Notes under the pieces: generated by a model
What the model saw: only the letters and a program-made list of their open reading frames with translations
Database searches by the model: none
Told to the model about the DNA's origin: nothing
Translations under genes and position numbers: made by a program
Origin: Candidatus Delongbacteria bacterium
Lineage (GTDB): Bacteria; CAIWAD01
NCBI GenBank assembly: GCA_041675285.1
Contig: JBAYTZ010000005.1
Span: 223,888 to 287,887 of the forward strand
DNA: 64,000 nucleotides
Direction of reading: 5' to 3'
Shown here: one piece after another, positions 43,696 through 55,812 of the stretch
Layout: each line of letters opens with the position of its first letter
Position numbering within the stretch: position 1 is the stretch's first letter

Positions 43696-45233
43696 GCACG
43701 ACCCACCAGATCCTGGTCCTGGATTTCGGCTCCCAGTACACCCAGCTGATCGCCCGGAAAATCCGGGAGCTCAAGGTGGACGCCGTGATCCTCTCTTGCG
43801 GAGCCGGGCTGGAGGAGGTCCTGTCCCACTCGCCCAAGGGCGTGATCCTCTCCGGCGGCCCCAATTCGGTCTACGACGAGGATGCCCCCGGCCTGAACCT
43901 GGACCTGCGCGCCCTGGGCGTGCCCGTGCTGGGCATCTGCTACGGCCTGCAGATCGCCGGCAAGCTGCTGGGCGGGGACGTGCAGGCCTCGCCGCGCCGG
44001 GAGTACGGCCTGGCCACGCTCGCCATCCAACAGGCCGACCCCTTGCTGGAGGGCGTGCCCGCCGAGAGTCCGGTCTGGATGAGCCATGGCGATTCCCTGG
44101 CCCGGCCGCCCGCCGGGACGCGGATCCTGGCCTCCACGGCCAACACGCCCTGCGCGGCCATCCACGTGCCCGAGGCGGGGTTCTGGGGCGTGCAGTTCCA
44201 CCCGGAAGTCCACCACACCCAGGCCGGCCGGCAGCTCCTGCAGAACTTTCTGTTCGGGATCTGCGGCTGCGAGCCCAGCTGGACGCCCGGCCGCTTCATC
44301 GAGCGCCAGCTGGAGTGGATCCGCCAGCGCGTGGGCTCGGGCCGCGTGCTCTGCGGCATCTCGGGCGGCGTGGACTCCACCGTCACGGCGGCGCTGATCC
44401 ACCGCGCCATCGGCGACCAGCTGACCTGCATCTTCGTCAACAACGGCCTGCTGCGGCAGGGCGAGTTCGAGGCCGTCCAGCTGATGATGCGCGACAACCT
44501 GAAGATCAACCTCGACGCCGTGGACGCCACGGAGCGCTTCCTGAGCGTGCTGGCGGACGTGGCCGAGCCCGAGCGCAAGCGCAAGCTCATCGGCCACACC
44601 TTCATCGAGGTCTTCGAGGAGGAGGCGCGCCGGCTGGGCGGGGCCGAATTCCTGGCCCAGGGCACGCTCTACCCGGACGTGATCGAATCGGTCATGCACC
44701 GCGGCCCGAGCCAGACCATCAAGACCCACCACAACGTGGGCGGCCTGCCCGAGCGGCTCAACTTCCAGCTGCTGGAGCCCCTGCGCGAGCTCTTCAAGGA
44801 CGAGGTGCGCGCCGTGGGCGAGGAGCTGGGCCTGCCCCATAGCCTGCTCTGGCGCCACCCCTTCCCGGGGCCGGGCCTGGGCATCCGCATCCTGGGGCCG
44901 GTGAGCGCCGGGCGCATCGCCACTTTGCAGCGGGCCGACCACATCCTGGTGGAGGAGCTGCGCAGCAGCGGCTGGTACGACCGGACCTGGCAGGCGCTGG
45001 CTGTGCTGCTGCCGGTCTCCACCGTGGGCGTGATGGGCGACCAGCGCACCTACGAGAACGTGCTGGCCCTGCGCGTGGTGGATTCAACCGACGCCATGAC
45101 GGCGGACTTCAGCCGCCTGCCCTGGGAGTTGCTGGGCCGGATCTCCAACCGGATCATCAACGAGGTGAAGGGCATCAACCGGGTGGTCTACGACATCTCG
45201 TCCAAGCCCCCGGCCACCATCGAATGGGAATGA
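43692..45233 (+). CDS. guaA: GMP synthase (glutamine-hydrolysing)
   Basis: 513 residues. Class I glutamine amidotransferase domain at 1-~195, with LDFGSQYTQL and nucleophile C83 in LGICYGLQ; the His/Glu pair is in GVQFHPEVHHT. The ATP-pyrophosphatase P-loop is S224-GGVDS229, followed by FVNNGLLRQGE. The C-terminal dimerisation/XMP-binding part has FPGPGLGIRILGPV and the closing IDRVVYDISSKPPATIEWE-type end. It aminates XMP to GMP. It ends the accD-surE-guaA run and is followed by 93 bases before glmS, containing a GC-rich hairpin (45264-45288) without a T-tract. Confidence 0.97.
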   Translation: MSTTHQILVLDFGSQYTQLIARKIRELKVDAVILSCGAGLEEVLSHSPKGVILSGGPNSVYDEDAPGLNLDLRALGVPVLGICYGLQIAGKLLGGDVQASPRREYGLATLAIQQADPLLEGVPAESPVWMSHGDSLARPPAGTRILASTANTPCAAIHVPEAGFWGVQFHPEVHHTQAGRQLLQNFLFGICGCEPSWTPGRFIERQLEWIRQRVGSGRVLCGISGGVDSTVTAALIHRAIGDQLTCIFVNNGLLRQGEFEAVQLMMRDNLKINLDAVDATERFLSVLADVAEPERKRKLIGHTFIEVFEEEARRLGGAEFLAQGTLYPDVIESVMHRGPSQTIKTHHNVGGLPERLNFQLLEPLRELFKDEVRAVGEELGLPHSLLWRHPFPGPGLGIRILGPVSAGRIATLQRADHILVEELRSSGWYDRTWQALAVLLPVSTVGVMGDQRTYENVLALRVVDSTDAMTADFSRLPWELLGRISNRIINEVKGINRVVYDISSKPPATIEWE

Positions 45234-45326
45234 CAACCGCAGACCGGGTCCGGGAAGGGGCCGGGTCGCCGGGCGCGTCGGCGCGACCGTCCGCCTGAGT
45301 AGAAGGCAAGCAAGGAGAACAAGCGG

Positions 45327-47146
<1,820 letters not shown>

Positions 47147-47150
<4 letters not shown>

Positions 47151-48823
47151 GCATGGCGCGCGCGTCCGCTCTGTGCCTGCCCGCTCTGTGCCTGCCCGCT
47201 CTGCGCCTGCTGCTGGGCCTGCTGCTGACTCTGGGAGTGGGGCGAGTCCCGGCCCAGGGCTTGGAGCCGGATCCGGACTGGCCCCGGGCGCTGGCCCTGG
47301 CGCTGGAAGGCGCTCCCCAGGACTCCGGGCAGGCCGCGGCCCTGCGCGGTCTGGTGGACCAGGGCCTGGCCGGGGGGACGGATCCCGGCGGCGGTTGGGC
47401 CTGTCTGGATTTGTGGCTGCGCGCGGAGTGGGAGGATGATTCCCGGTTGCCCGAGGCCCGGGCGGCCTTTCTGAAGGACTGGCCCTGCAGCCCGTGCCAG
47501 ACGGCGGCGGACTGGTGGAGCGCGCGCTGGGTGCTGCGCCGGCTGGGTCCGGAGGCCGCGGCGCCGCGCCTGCTGCGGCTGGCGGCCGGCCGGCCGGAGT
47601 CCGAGTGGAGCGCGCGGGCGGCCCGGTTGCTGGACCAGTTGGCCGACGAGGCCCTGACCGACAGCGTGCGCCTGCGGCTGGAACAGACGGCGGACCGGGC
47701 CGACCGGGACTGGTGGCGCGCCCACCGGCAGAGCCGCGGGATCCGCGGCCGTCTGCTGCTGGTGGTGCCGCTGAGCGGCCCGGACGCGGCCGTGGGCCAG
47801 GCGCTCAAACTGGGCGTGGAAGGCGCGCTGGAGCAGGCCCGGGCGGCGGGCTCGCCCTGCGAGCTGGTGGTCTGGGACTGTCAGTCCGACCCTCTGTTGA
47901 CGCGCGAGCAGCTGACACTGTGCGCGGCGCAGGCGGCGGACGCCGTGCTGCTGCCGGGCCTGCCCGGCTATCTGGCCGCCACCACGGGGCTGGAGTTGGC
48001 CGTCCCTGTGCTGGCCCTGGGCTATGAGGGTCCGGCCCCCGCCAGCCTCAACCGGCGCCTGCTGCACTTCGGGCTGGATCCCGCCAGCGTCGGCGCCCTG
48101 GCCGCGGAGTTGGCCCGGGACAGCCTGCGGGCCGGCCAGGTGGGCACGCTGGGACCGGCCACCCGGGCCTCCATGCGCCTGGTGGACGGCTTCGAGGGCT
48201 GGCTGAACGGCCGCGCGCCCGCCCCGGAGCTGGGACAGAAGCAGTGGTACTTCTTCGGGGCGCGCCATCTGGAGCGGCAACTGGAGAACCTGCTGCTCTT
48301 CCAGGGCGGCTCGGGCGCCCCGGGAGTCTGGCTGGTGCTGGGCAGCCCGCGCGAGGGTCCGGCCCTGGCGGAGGCGCTGGCCGCCGCGCCGGCCGGCGTG
48401 CACGTCGTGGGCGACACGGGCCTGCTGGAGGCGCTGGGGAACCGGGTGCCGGCCAGTCTGGCGGGCCGCCTGCTGATCCTGACGGACTGGCTGCCCGCGG
48501 AGGTGGCGGACCTGGCCGGGCCCGCGGGGACGGCCGGTTGGCAGGCCTTCCGCAGCCAGGTCCAGGCCCGGCAGGGTCGCGGCCCCAACACGCTGGAGAG
48601 CCGCTCCTACGAGTCGGTGCGCCTCTTGCTCTTGGCCGCCGAACGGGCCCGGCGCAGCGGGCGCGGACTGGAGCGCGAACTGGGCGAATTGCGCGAGCCC
48701 AGCCTGTTCGCCGGTTCGCTGAAACTGGGGGCGGCCCAGGCGGAGGGTCCGCTCCTGTTGGGTTGGACGGGTCGTGAATATCGGGTGCTGGGCCGTCGCA
48801 CCCTGGCGGAAAGGACGCGTTGA
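47147..48823 (+). CDS. exported periplasmic-binding-protein-like protein (type I fold)
   Basis: 558 residues from the ATG overlapping the glmS stop; a second ATG at 47153 is equally possible. The signal peptide contains a 15-base tandem repeat encoding LCLPA twice. Residues about 40-190 are helical, TPR-like. From about 205 onwards the sequence resembles a LivK/LpoA-type periplasmic-binding fold (LLLVVPLSGPDAAVGQALKLGVEGALEQA, then DAVLLPGLPGYLAATTGLELAVPVLALGY and ESRSYESVRLLLLAAERA). Helical N-terminus plus type I fold recalls LpoA-like penicillin-binding-protein activators, but no lipobox is present. The neighbours glmS and uppP belong to cell-wall synthesis, which supports an envelope role. 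Function is not established. Confidence 0.8.
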
Positions 48824-49644
48824 TGCTGGAAGCGATTCTCCTGGGCATCCTGCAGGGGCTGACCGAGTTCCTGCCCATCTCCAGCTCCGGGCACCTGGTG
48901 CTGGGGGAACATGCCCTGGGACTGTTCAGCGATGGACATGCCAACATCCTGTTCGAGGTCCTGCTGCACCTGGGCACCCTGCTGGCCGTGCTGGTGGCTT
49001 ACCGCGCCGACCTGGCCGAGCTGATCGCCGCCCTGGTTCCGGCCTGGGCCCGGCGCCTGCCGCCGGCCGAACTCGCGCGCCGCCGCCGCCTGATCCTGGC
49101 CATCCTGCTGGCCAGCATTCCGGCGGGCGTGATCGGCCTGACGCTGAAGGACCCCATCACCGCCCTGTTCGGCGACCCGCATCTGGTGGCCCTGTTGCTG
49201 CTGGGCACGGCGGCGATCCTCTTCGTCGGGGACCGCCTGCGGCGCGGCGACCGCCTGCCCGAGGACAACGGCCCCTGGCGCTCGCTGGCCATCGGCCTGG
49301 CCCAGGCCCTGGCCATCCTGCCGGGGATCAGCCGCTCGGGCTCCACCATTGTGGCGGGCCTGGCCGTGGGCCTGCGCCCGGTGGAAGCGGCGCGCTTCTC
49401 CTTCCTGATCATGATTCCCGCGGTTTCCGGCGCGGCCTTTCTCGAGGCCCTGGATCTGCTGGGTGCGGGCAGCGGGCCGGAACTGCCTCTGGGTGCGCTG
49501 CTGGCCGGCTTCCTGAGTTCCGCCGTGGTGGGCTACCTGGCCCTGCAGTGGCTGCTGATCGCCATCCGGCGCCGCAGCCTGACCCTGTTCGCCTGCTACT
49601 GCGTGCTGCTGAGCGTGGTCGCCCTGCTGTTTGGAAATCTCTGA
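48823..49644 (+). CDS. uppP: undecaprenyl-diphosphate phosphatase
   Basis: 273 residues. The ATG shares a base with the previous stop and GGAAAGGA lies upstream. The BacA/UppP motifs are QGLTEFLPISSSGHLVL (with the catalytic E and S residues) and LPGISRSGSTIVAGL. Eight or so membrane helices are visible. The enzyme recycles undecaprenyl diphosphate to the monophosphate carrier for peptidoglycan and other polymers, acting on the outer face of the inner membrane. Overexpression gives bacitracin resistance in other bacteria. It overlaps the next gene by one base. Confidence 0.96.
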   Translation: MLEAILLGILQGLTEFLPISSSGHLVLGEHALGLFSDGHANILFEVLLHLGTLLAVLVAYRADLAELIAALVPAWARRLPPAELARRRRLILAILLASIPAGVIGLTLKDPITALFGDPHLVALLLLGTAAILFVGDRLRRGDRLPEDNGPWRSLAIGLAQALAILPGISRSGSTIVAGLAVGLRPVEAARFSFLIMIPAVSGAAFLEALDLLGAGSGPELPLGALLAGFLSSAVVGYLALQWLLIAIRRRSLTLFACYCVLLSVVALLFGNL

Positions 49645-50408
49645 TGCGGCCGGTGATCGCCGTCAGTCTGGAGCGCAGCTCCGATCCCGCTCGCCAGCGT
49701 CCCTGGCGCACGGGTCACCGACTGGACTACCTGTTGACCACCTATTGCGAGTTGCTGGAGTCCGCCGGCCTGCAGCCGCTGCTGGTGCCGGTGGGAGCGG
49801 ATCCTGCCCGGGCCGGGGACCTGCTGGGACGAGTGGACGGCCTGCTGCTCTCAGGGGGCAGCGACCTGGATCCGGGCCTGTGGGGCGAGGCGGAGCTGGA
49901 GCCCGGCGGCTTGGTCCTGCCGCTGACGGAGGACGAGTTCGCCCGCAGCCGCTGGGAAGACGCGCTGGTGAAGCAGGCCTTGGCGGCCCGGCTGCCCCTG
50001 TTCGGCATCTGCCGCGGCATGCAGCAGCTGAACGTCAGCCTGGGCGGCAGCCTGTGGCAGGATCTGGAGCGCCAGGCGGGCCGACCCGGACATCCCGGCT
50101 GCGAGGATCCCTTTCAACTGATCCACTGCGTGCAGGGCGTCCTGCCGGGCGACGAGCTGAGCCGCCGCCTGGACGGGGCGCGGGTCACCAGCACGCACCA
50201 CCAGGGCTTGCGCCGAGTGGCCGAGGGACTGGAGATCCTGGCCACGGCCGCGGGCGAGCCCGAGGTGGTGGAGGCCGTGCGCCTGCGGGGCGCGTCCTTC
50301 GCCCTGGGCGTCCAGTGGCACCCGGAGCGCATGCCCCAGGCGCCCAGCACCCAGGCCCTGCTCGAGGCCTTCCTGGACGCCGTGGAACGCCGGCGGAGTC
50401 GCCCGTGA
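49644..50408 (+). CDS. C26-family glutamine amidotransferase (PuuD-like gamma-glutamyl hydrolase)
   Basis: 254 residues from the ATG at 49644. Class I amidotransferase triad: C123 in FGICRGMQQLNV, and H226 and E228 in GVQWHPE. LLLSGGSDLDPGLWGE supplies the oxyanion region. The family includes gamma-glutamyl-GABA hydrolase PuuD and peptidase C26 proteins that cleave gamma-glutamyl bonds. No putrescine-pathway gene is near, so the substrate is open. The stop overlaps the GTG start of holA by 4 bases. Confidence 0.88.
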   Translation: MRPVIAVSLERSSDPARQRPWRTGHRLDYLLTTYCELLESAGLQPLLVPVGADPARAGDLLGRVDGLLLSGGSDLDPGLWGEAELEPGGLVLPLTEDEFARSRWEDALVKQALAARLPLFGICRGMQQLNVSLGGSLWQDLERQAGRPGHPGCEDPFQLIHCVQGVLPGDELSRRLDGARVTSTHHQGLRRVAEGLEILATAAGEPEVVEAVRLRGASFALGVQWHPERMPQAPSTQALLEAFLDAVERRRSRP

Positions 50409-51451
50409 GCGCCGCCCGGACCGCCAGCGCGCCGCGCAAGCCGGCCGCCAAGCGCCGGCTGCCCAGCCCGGCCGAACTGGCCGCGGGGCCGCTGCCGCCC
50501 GTGGTCCTGCTCTGCGGGGAAGAGGAGTTCCTGTTGGAGGAGGCCTTCCAGCTCTTCTGGGAACACACCACGGTTCCGGCCATGGCCGACTTCAACCGCG
50601 ACCTGTTCCAGGCCGACGAGGTGAAGCGCGAGGAGCTCTTCGCCCAAGCCGCCTCCTTTCCCATGATGGCCGAGCGCCGGCTGGTGGTGCTGCGGCGCTG
50701 TGAGAAGGCACCCGCCGCCCTGTTGACGGATCTGGCCACGTATCTGGAGCGGCCTTCGCCCTCCACCTGCCTGCTGCTGCTGGCCGCCAGCGTGGACAAG
50801 CGCCGCAAGGTCTGGCAGCGGGTCCAGGAACTGGGCGACGTCTACGAATTCAACCCCTTGAGCCCGGATCAGCTGGCCGCCTGGCTGGAAGATGCCTGCA
50901 CGCGGGCCGGCTGCACGCTGCCCGCCCCCCAGGCCCAGCAACTGGCGGAACAGCTGGGGCCCACACCCCTGCGCATGGCCGGCCAGGAGGTGGAGAAGCT
51001 CTGCCTGCTGGCGGGCTCCGGCGCCACCATCAGCGAGGCGGACCTGGCCACGGCCCTGGGCATGGAGCCCGACGCTAATCCCTTCAAGCTGCTGGACGCG
51101 ATCTACGAGGGTCGGACGGGCGCGGCCCTGGCCATCCTGCAAAGCCTGCTGCACCAGCCGGAGAGCGCCTACACGCTGGTGCCCCTCTTGGGCAAGAGCC
51201 TGGGCCGCACCTGGTTCATGCGCCAGCTGCGCGACCAGAAACTGGGGGAGGGGGAGATCGGCGAGCGCCTGGGCCAGAAGGACTGGCTGGTGCGCCGCAG
51301 CCTGGAGCAGACGCGGAATTGGACCCTGCCCCGGGTGGAGGAGGCCTTGCGCCTGATCCTCGAGGCGGACCTGGGGCTGAAGGGCGAAAGCGCGCTGCCG
51401 CCGGCGCAGATTCTATTCCAGTTGGTGGTCCGCTTATGCAGAACCCAGTGA
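50405..51451 (+). CDS. holA: DNA polymerase III, delta subunit
   Basis: 348 residues from GTG. The clamp-loader fold shows PPVVLLCGEEEFLLEEAFQLF at the N-terminus, DFNRDLFQADEVKREELFAQAASFPMMAERRLVVLRRCEK, and the C-terminal domain with ISEADLATALGMEPDANPFKLLDAI and ALPPAQILFQLVVRLCR. Delta opens the beta clamp and has no Walker motif, as here. A Lys/Ala/Arg/Pro-rich 25-residue N-terminal extension is present. The ECF sigma gene begins inside its last 16 bases. Confidence 0.93.
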   Translation: MSAARTASAPRKPAAKRRLPSPAELAAGPLPPVVLLCGEEEFLLEEAFQLFWEHTTVPAMADFNRDLFQADEVKREELFAQAASFPMMAERRLVVLRRCEKAPAALLTDLATYLERPSPSTCLLLLAASVDKRRKVWQRVQELGDVYEFNPLSPDQLAAWLEDACTRAGCTLPAPQAQQLAEQLGPTPLRMAGQEVEKLCLLAGSGATISEADLATALGMEPDANPFKLLDAIYEGRTGAALAILQSLLHQPESAYTLVPLLGKSLGRTWFMRQLRDQKLGEGEIGERLGQKDWLVRRSLEQTRNWTLPRVEEALRLILEADLGLKGESALPPAQILFQLVVRLCRTQ

Positions 51452-52035
51452 ATCCGCTGGCCCCGTTGACGGACGAGGAGGTCATGCTCCGCTTCCAGGA
51501 GGAGGACCCGCTGGCCTTCGACGAGCTGGTGCGCCGCTACAAGGACCGGCTCTACACCTTCATCCAGCAGATGGTGCGCAACCCGCCGCTGGCCCAGGAC
51601 ATCCTGCAGGAGAGCTTCATCCGCCTGTGGCGCCACAAGATGAAGTACCGCAACATCGCGCGCTTCTCCACCTGGTTGTTCACCATCGCCGCCAACCTGG
51701 TGCGCTCGGAGATGCGCCGGCAGGCCCGCGAGCCGCGCGTGGACCTGGAGCCGCGCGATCCCTCCGAACGGGCCATCGAGCTGCCCCATCCCGGTCCTTC
51801 CGTGGATGCCCAGGTCCACCGCAACATGACCGTGGAAAAAGTGCGGGCCGCCATCGACCAGCTGCCGGACGAATTCCGGGAAGTCATTCTGCTGCGCGAG
51901 ATTGAGGAACTTTCCTACGAGGAAATCGTTGAGATGCTCCATGTGCCCCTGGGCACCGTGAAAAGCCGGATCAACCGCGCCCGCGGCCGGCTGCAAACCC
52001 TGTTGTCCCAGCAGATCAAGGACGAGCGCCCATGA
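51436..52035 (+). CDS. ECF-family RNA polymerase sigma factor (second)
   Basis: 199 residues from an ATG within the 3' end of holA. Region 2 is QDILQESFIRLWRHKMKYRN, then FSTWLFTIAANLVRSEMRR. Region 4 is IDQLPDEFREVILLREIEELSYEEIVEMLHVPLGTVKSRINRARGRL. The FREVILLRE and SYEEIxxxLxxPLGTVKSR motifs are close to RpoE/SigW-like groups. It overlaps the following anti-sigma gene by 4 bases, and together they look like a self-contained regulatory pair. The target genes are not evident. Confidence 0.95.
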   Translation: MQNPVNPLAPLTDEEVMLRFQEEDPLAFDELVRRYKDRLYTFIQQMVRNPPLAQDILQESFIRLWRHKMKYRNIARFSTWLFTIAANLVRSEMRRQAREPRVDLEPRDPSERAIELPHPGPSVDAQVHRNMTVEKVRAAIDQLPDEFREVILLREIEELSYEEIVEMLHVPLGTVKSRINRARGRLQTLLSQQIKDERP

Positions 52036-52652
52036 TTCCTTGCCAGACGGTTTCGAACGAAGCGTGGGACTGGCTCCTGCAAGCTTCCGCGCATCCCCTG
52101 GACGCCGAGCTGCGCGACCACCTGGCCGGGTGCGCCGCCTGCAGCCTGCAGGTCGAGGAGATCGGCCGGCTGCGTGCCGGGCTGGGCTCCCTGGCGGAGG
52201 TGGCGCCGACGGGCTTCGAGGGATCCTTGCAGCAGCGCCTGGAGCACCTGCGGACGACGGGCGTGGATCCCCAGGCCGGCCGCTTCGAGGAGGATCCCTT
52301 CCTGGCCGAGGCCGCCCCGCCGGAGGCCCTGCTGGTGGAGCGCCGGTCGCCGCTCTGGTGGCGGCCGCTGGCCCTGGTGGCCACGGGCGCCGCGGCCGTG
52401 CTGGTGCTGGGCCTGGTGACCCGCTGGTCGGGCCAGTCCCCCGCCGGCCTGCCGGTGGAAAGTGCGGCCCGCTTGGCGGAACCGACACCCGTGGTGGACT
52501 CGCTGCTCGCGCCCGGTGTCGATCCGGCAGCGGACCCGGCCCAAACGGGCCTGCTGGCCGAACGGCCCTACGACGAGCCGGATTCCAGCCGGGACGCCGC
52601 GCGTCGCCCGGAGGCCCGCGAGAAGCTGACCCCGGTCACCGTCACCCCTTGA
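52032..52652 (+). CDS. zinc-finger anti-sigma factor
   Basis: 206 residues, coupled to the sigma gene by ATGA. The N-terminal zinc-binding anti-sigma domain has H-L-A-G-C-A-A-C (residues ~29-37), the H-x3-C-x2-C motif of ZAS proteins, and an upstream Cys at residue 4 that may complete the site. One membrane helix lies at about 112-132 (WWRPLALVATGAAAVLVLGLV), leaving a Pro/Ala/Asp-rich periplasmic tail of about 70 residues. The architecture is as in RseA/RsiW-type membrane anti-sigma factors. It differs from the first anti-sigma candidate (4250-5128), which lacks zinc ligands. Confidence 0.9.
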   Translation: MIPCQTVSNEAWDWLLQASAHPLDAELRDHLAGCAACSLQVEEIGRLRAGLGSLAEVAPTGFEGSLQQRLEHLRTTGVDPQAGRFEEDPFLAEAAPPEALLVERRSPLWWRPLALVATGAAAVLVLGLVTRWSGQSPAGLPVESAARLAEPTPVVDSLLAPGVDPAADPAQTGLLAERPYDEPDSSRDAARRPEAREKLTPVTVTP

Positions 52653-52777
52653 GGAGCGAGGTCGGTTCTTTACCTTCCCACCGGCGACCGTAGCGGACTG
52701 CGGCGCGTGCCGCGGCGGACCCGCGGGATCCCGGCCCGGTCAAGCTGTGGCAGCGGGCTGCCAGTTGGAAGGACATC

Positions 52778-53494
52778 ATGAAGGGCATCCTCCTGGCAGG
52801 CGGCACGGGCTCCCGGCTGCATCCCCTGACCAAGGTCACCAACAAGCACCTGCTCCCCGTGGGTCGCGAGCCCATGATCCACCATCCCCTCAAAAAGCTG
52901 CTCGAGCTGGGCATCCAGGACATCCTGGTGGTCACCGGCCTGGAACACATGGGCGAGGTGGTCAACCTGCTGGGTTCCGGCCGGGCCTTCGGCTGCCGGA
53001 TCACCTACCGCGTGCAGGACGAGGCCGGCGGCATCGCCCAGGCATTGGGCCTGGCGGAGGGCTTCGTGGGCGAGGACCCCATGCTCGTGCTGCTGGGCGA
53101 CAACATCTTCCAGTCCAGTCTGCACGAAGCCCAGCGCCGCTTCCTGGAGTCCGGCGCGGAGGCCCTGGTGCTGGTGAAGGACGTGCCGGACCCCGGCCGC
53201 TACGGCGTGGCCGATGTGCGGGACGGCGTGGTGCGGGGAATCGAAGAGAAGCCCGCCCATCCGCGCAGTAGCTTCGCCGTGACCGGCATCTATTTCTATT
53301 CCCCGGGAGTCTTCCACATCATCCGCACCCTCAAGCCCTCGGGTCGGGGCGAGCTGGAAATCACCGACGTGAACAACGAATACATCCGCCGGGGCACGCT
53401 GCAGAGCGCGGTCCTGGACGGCTGGTGGACGGATGCCGGCACTTTCGAGTCGCTGGCCCTGGCGAATCAACTGATCAGTGGAGTCACCGCATGA
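52778..53494 (+). CDS. sugar-phosphate nucleotidyltransferase (RmlA-like)
   Basis: 238 residues, with TTGGAAGGA upstream. The NTP-transferase signature is [34 protein letters not shown]. Mg-binding D is in VLLGDNIFQ, and sugar-binding motifs are EEKP and TDVNNEYI. RmlA-type enzymes convert glucose-1-phosphate to dTDP-glucose. This protein is about 50 residues shorter than RmlA and lacks its C-terminal helices, as in archaeal-like or related NTases. It forms a run with ugd and a UDP-glucuronate decarboxylase, so UTP and glucose-1-phosphate are also possible substrates. The stop overlaps ugd by 4 bases. Confidence 0.9.
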   Translation: MKGILLAGGTGSRLHPLTKVTNKHLLPVGREPMIHHPLKKLLELGIQDILVVTGLEHMGEVVNLLGSGRAFGCRITYRVQDEAGGIAQALGLAEGFVGEDPMLVLLGDNIFQSSLHEAQRRFLESGAEALVLVKDVPDPGRYGVADVRDGVVRGIEEKPAHPRSSFAVTGIYFYSPGVFHIIRTLKPSGRGELEITDVNNEYIRRGTLQSAVLDGWWTDAGTFESLALANQLISGVTA

Positions 53495-54792
53495 AGCTCA
53501 CCGTCATTGGAACGGGATACGTGGGACTGGTCGCCGGCGTGTGCTTTGCCGAGACCGGCAACGAAGTGGTCTGCGTGGATGTGGACCAGCGCAAGATCGA
53601 CATGCTCAACCGGGGCGAACTGCCGATTTACGAGCCCGGCCTGAAGGAACTGCTGGACCGCGTGGTCAAGCTGGGCCGGCTGTCCTTCACCACGGAGACG
53701 GGCCCGGCCGTGGCCAAGTCCCAGGTGGTGTTCATCGCCGTGGGCACGCCGCCGGACGAGGACGGCAGCGCGGACCTGCAGCACGTGCTGGCCGCCGCCC
53801 GCCAGGTGGGCGCCGCCCTCACCGGCTACACGGTGGTGGTGGACAAATCCACGGTGCCCGTGGGCACGGCGGACAAGGTGCGCGAGGCCATCCGCGCCGT
53901 GGCCCAGCACGAGTTCGACGTGGTCTCCAACCCCGAGTTCCTCAAGGAAGGCGCGGCGATCAACGACTTCCTCAAGCCGGACCGCGTGGTGGTGGGCGCC
54001 GACAGCGAGCGCGCCCGGGAGATCATGCTCGAACTCTACGGGCCCTTCGTGCGCTCGGGCCACCCGATCATCACCATGGACGTGCGCAGCGCCGAACTGA
54101 CCAAGTACGCGGCCAATTCCATGCTGGCCACCAAGATCTCCTTCATGAACGAGATCGCCCGGATCTGCGACCTGGTGGGCGCCAACGTGGAAAACGTGCG
54201 GATGGGCATCGGCAGCGACACGCGCATCGGCTCGCAGTTCCTCTATTCCGGCGTGGGCTACGGCGGCAGCTGCTTCCCCAAGGACGTCAAGGCGATCATC
54301 CACACCGCCGCAGACTACGGCTACGATTTCCGCATCCTGAAGGCCGTCGAGGAGGTGAACGCCCTGCAGAAGCGCCTGCTGGTGGAGCGCGTGCGGGCGC
54401 GCTTCGGCGACGACCTCACGGGCCGGGTGTTCGCCCTCTGGGGCCTGGCCTTCAAGCCGCGCACGGACGACATGCGCGAGGCGCCCGCCCTGGAGATCAT
54501 CGAGGGGCTGCTGGCGCTGGGCGCGCGCTTCCAGGTCTTCGACCCGGAGGCCATGCACGAGGCCCGGCGCCGGCTGGGCGACAAGGTGAGCTACGCAGCG
54601 GACGACTACGAGGCCCTGCGCGACGCCGACGCCCTGCTGGTGGCCACCGAGTGGTCGGACTTCCGCGAACCCGACTTCGAGCGGATGAAGACCCTGCTCA
54701 AGACGCCGATCATTTTCGACGGCCGCAACATCTACCGGCCCGAGAAGCTGCGCAAGCTGGGCTTCGAGTACCAGTCCATCGGCCGGCCGTAG
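53491..54792 (+). CDS. ugd: UDP-glucose 6-dehydrogenase
   Basis: 433 residues. The NAD-binding [17 protein letters not shown] is at residues 7-23, [15 protein letters not shown] and [14 protein letters not shown] follow, and the catalytic C261 is in [16 protein letters not shown]. The C-terminal domain has [18 protein letters not shown]. The product is UDP-glucuronate, made by two-step oxidation of UDP-glucose. The following gene decarboxylates it to UDP-xylose, so the two form a pathway. A hairpin (54816-54841) without a T-run separates them. GDP-mannose dehydrogenase is a less likely alternative. Confidence 0.95.
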   Translation: MKLTVIGTGYVGLVAGVCFAETGNEVVCVDVDQRKIDMLNRGELPIYEPGLKELLDRVVKLGRLSFTTETGPAVAKSQVVFIAVGTPPDEDGSADLQHVLAAARQVGAALTGYTVVVDKSTVPVGTADKVREAIRAVAQHEFDVVSNPEFLKEGAAINDFLKPDRVVVGADSERAREIMLELYGPFVRSGHPIITMDVRSAELTKYAANSMLATKISFMNEIARICDLVGANVENVRMGIGSDTRIGSQFLYSGVGYGGSCFPKDVKAIIHTAADYGYDFRILKAVEEVNALQKRLLVERVRARFGDDLTGRVFALWGLAFKPRTDDMREAPALEIIEGLLALGARFQVFDPEAMHEARRRLGDKVSYAADDYEALRDADALLVATEWSDFREPDFERMKTLLKTPIIFDGRNIYRPEKLRKLGFEYQSIGRP

Positions 54793-54863
54793 CCCACACG
54801 GATTTAGTCTACCCGGCCCCGTCGTCTTCCGGCGGCGGGGCTTGTCCTTCACTCGGGAGTTCC

Positions 54864-55796
<933 letters not shown>

Positions 55797-55812
55797 TGGA
55801 GACGGCACAGGC

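Noticed and set aside
45234..45326. glmS ribozyme or riboswitch
   Set aside because: Only 93 bases and a GC-rich hairpin; the conserved ribozyme core was not recognisable and there is too little room for it.
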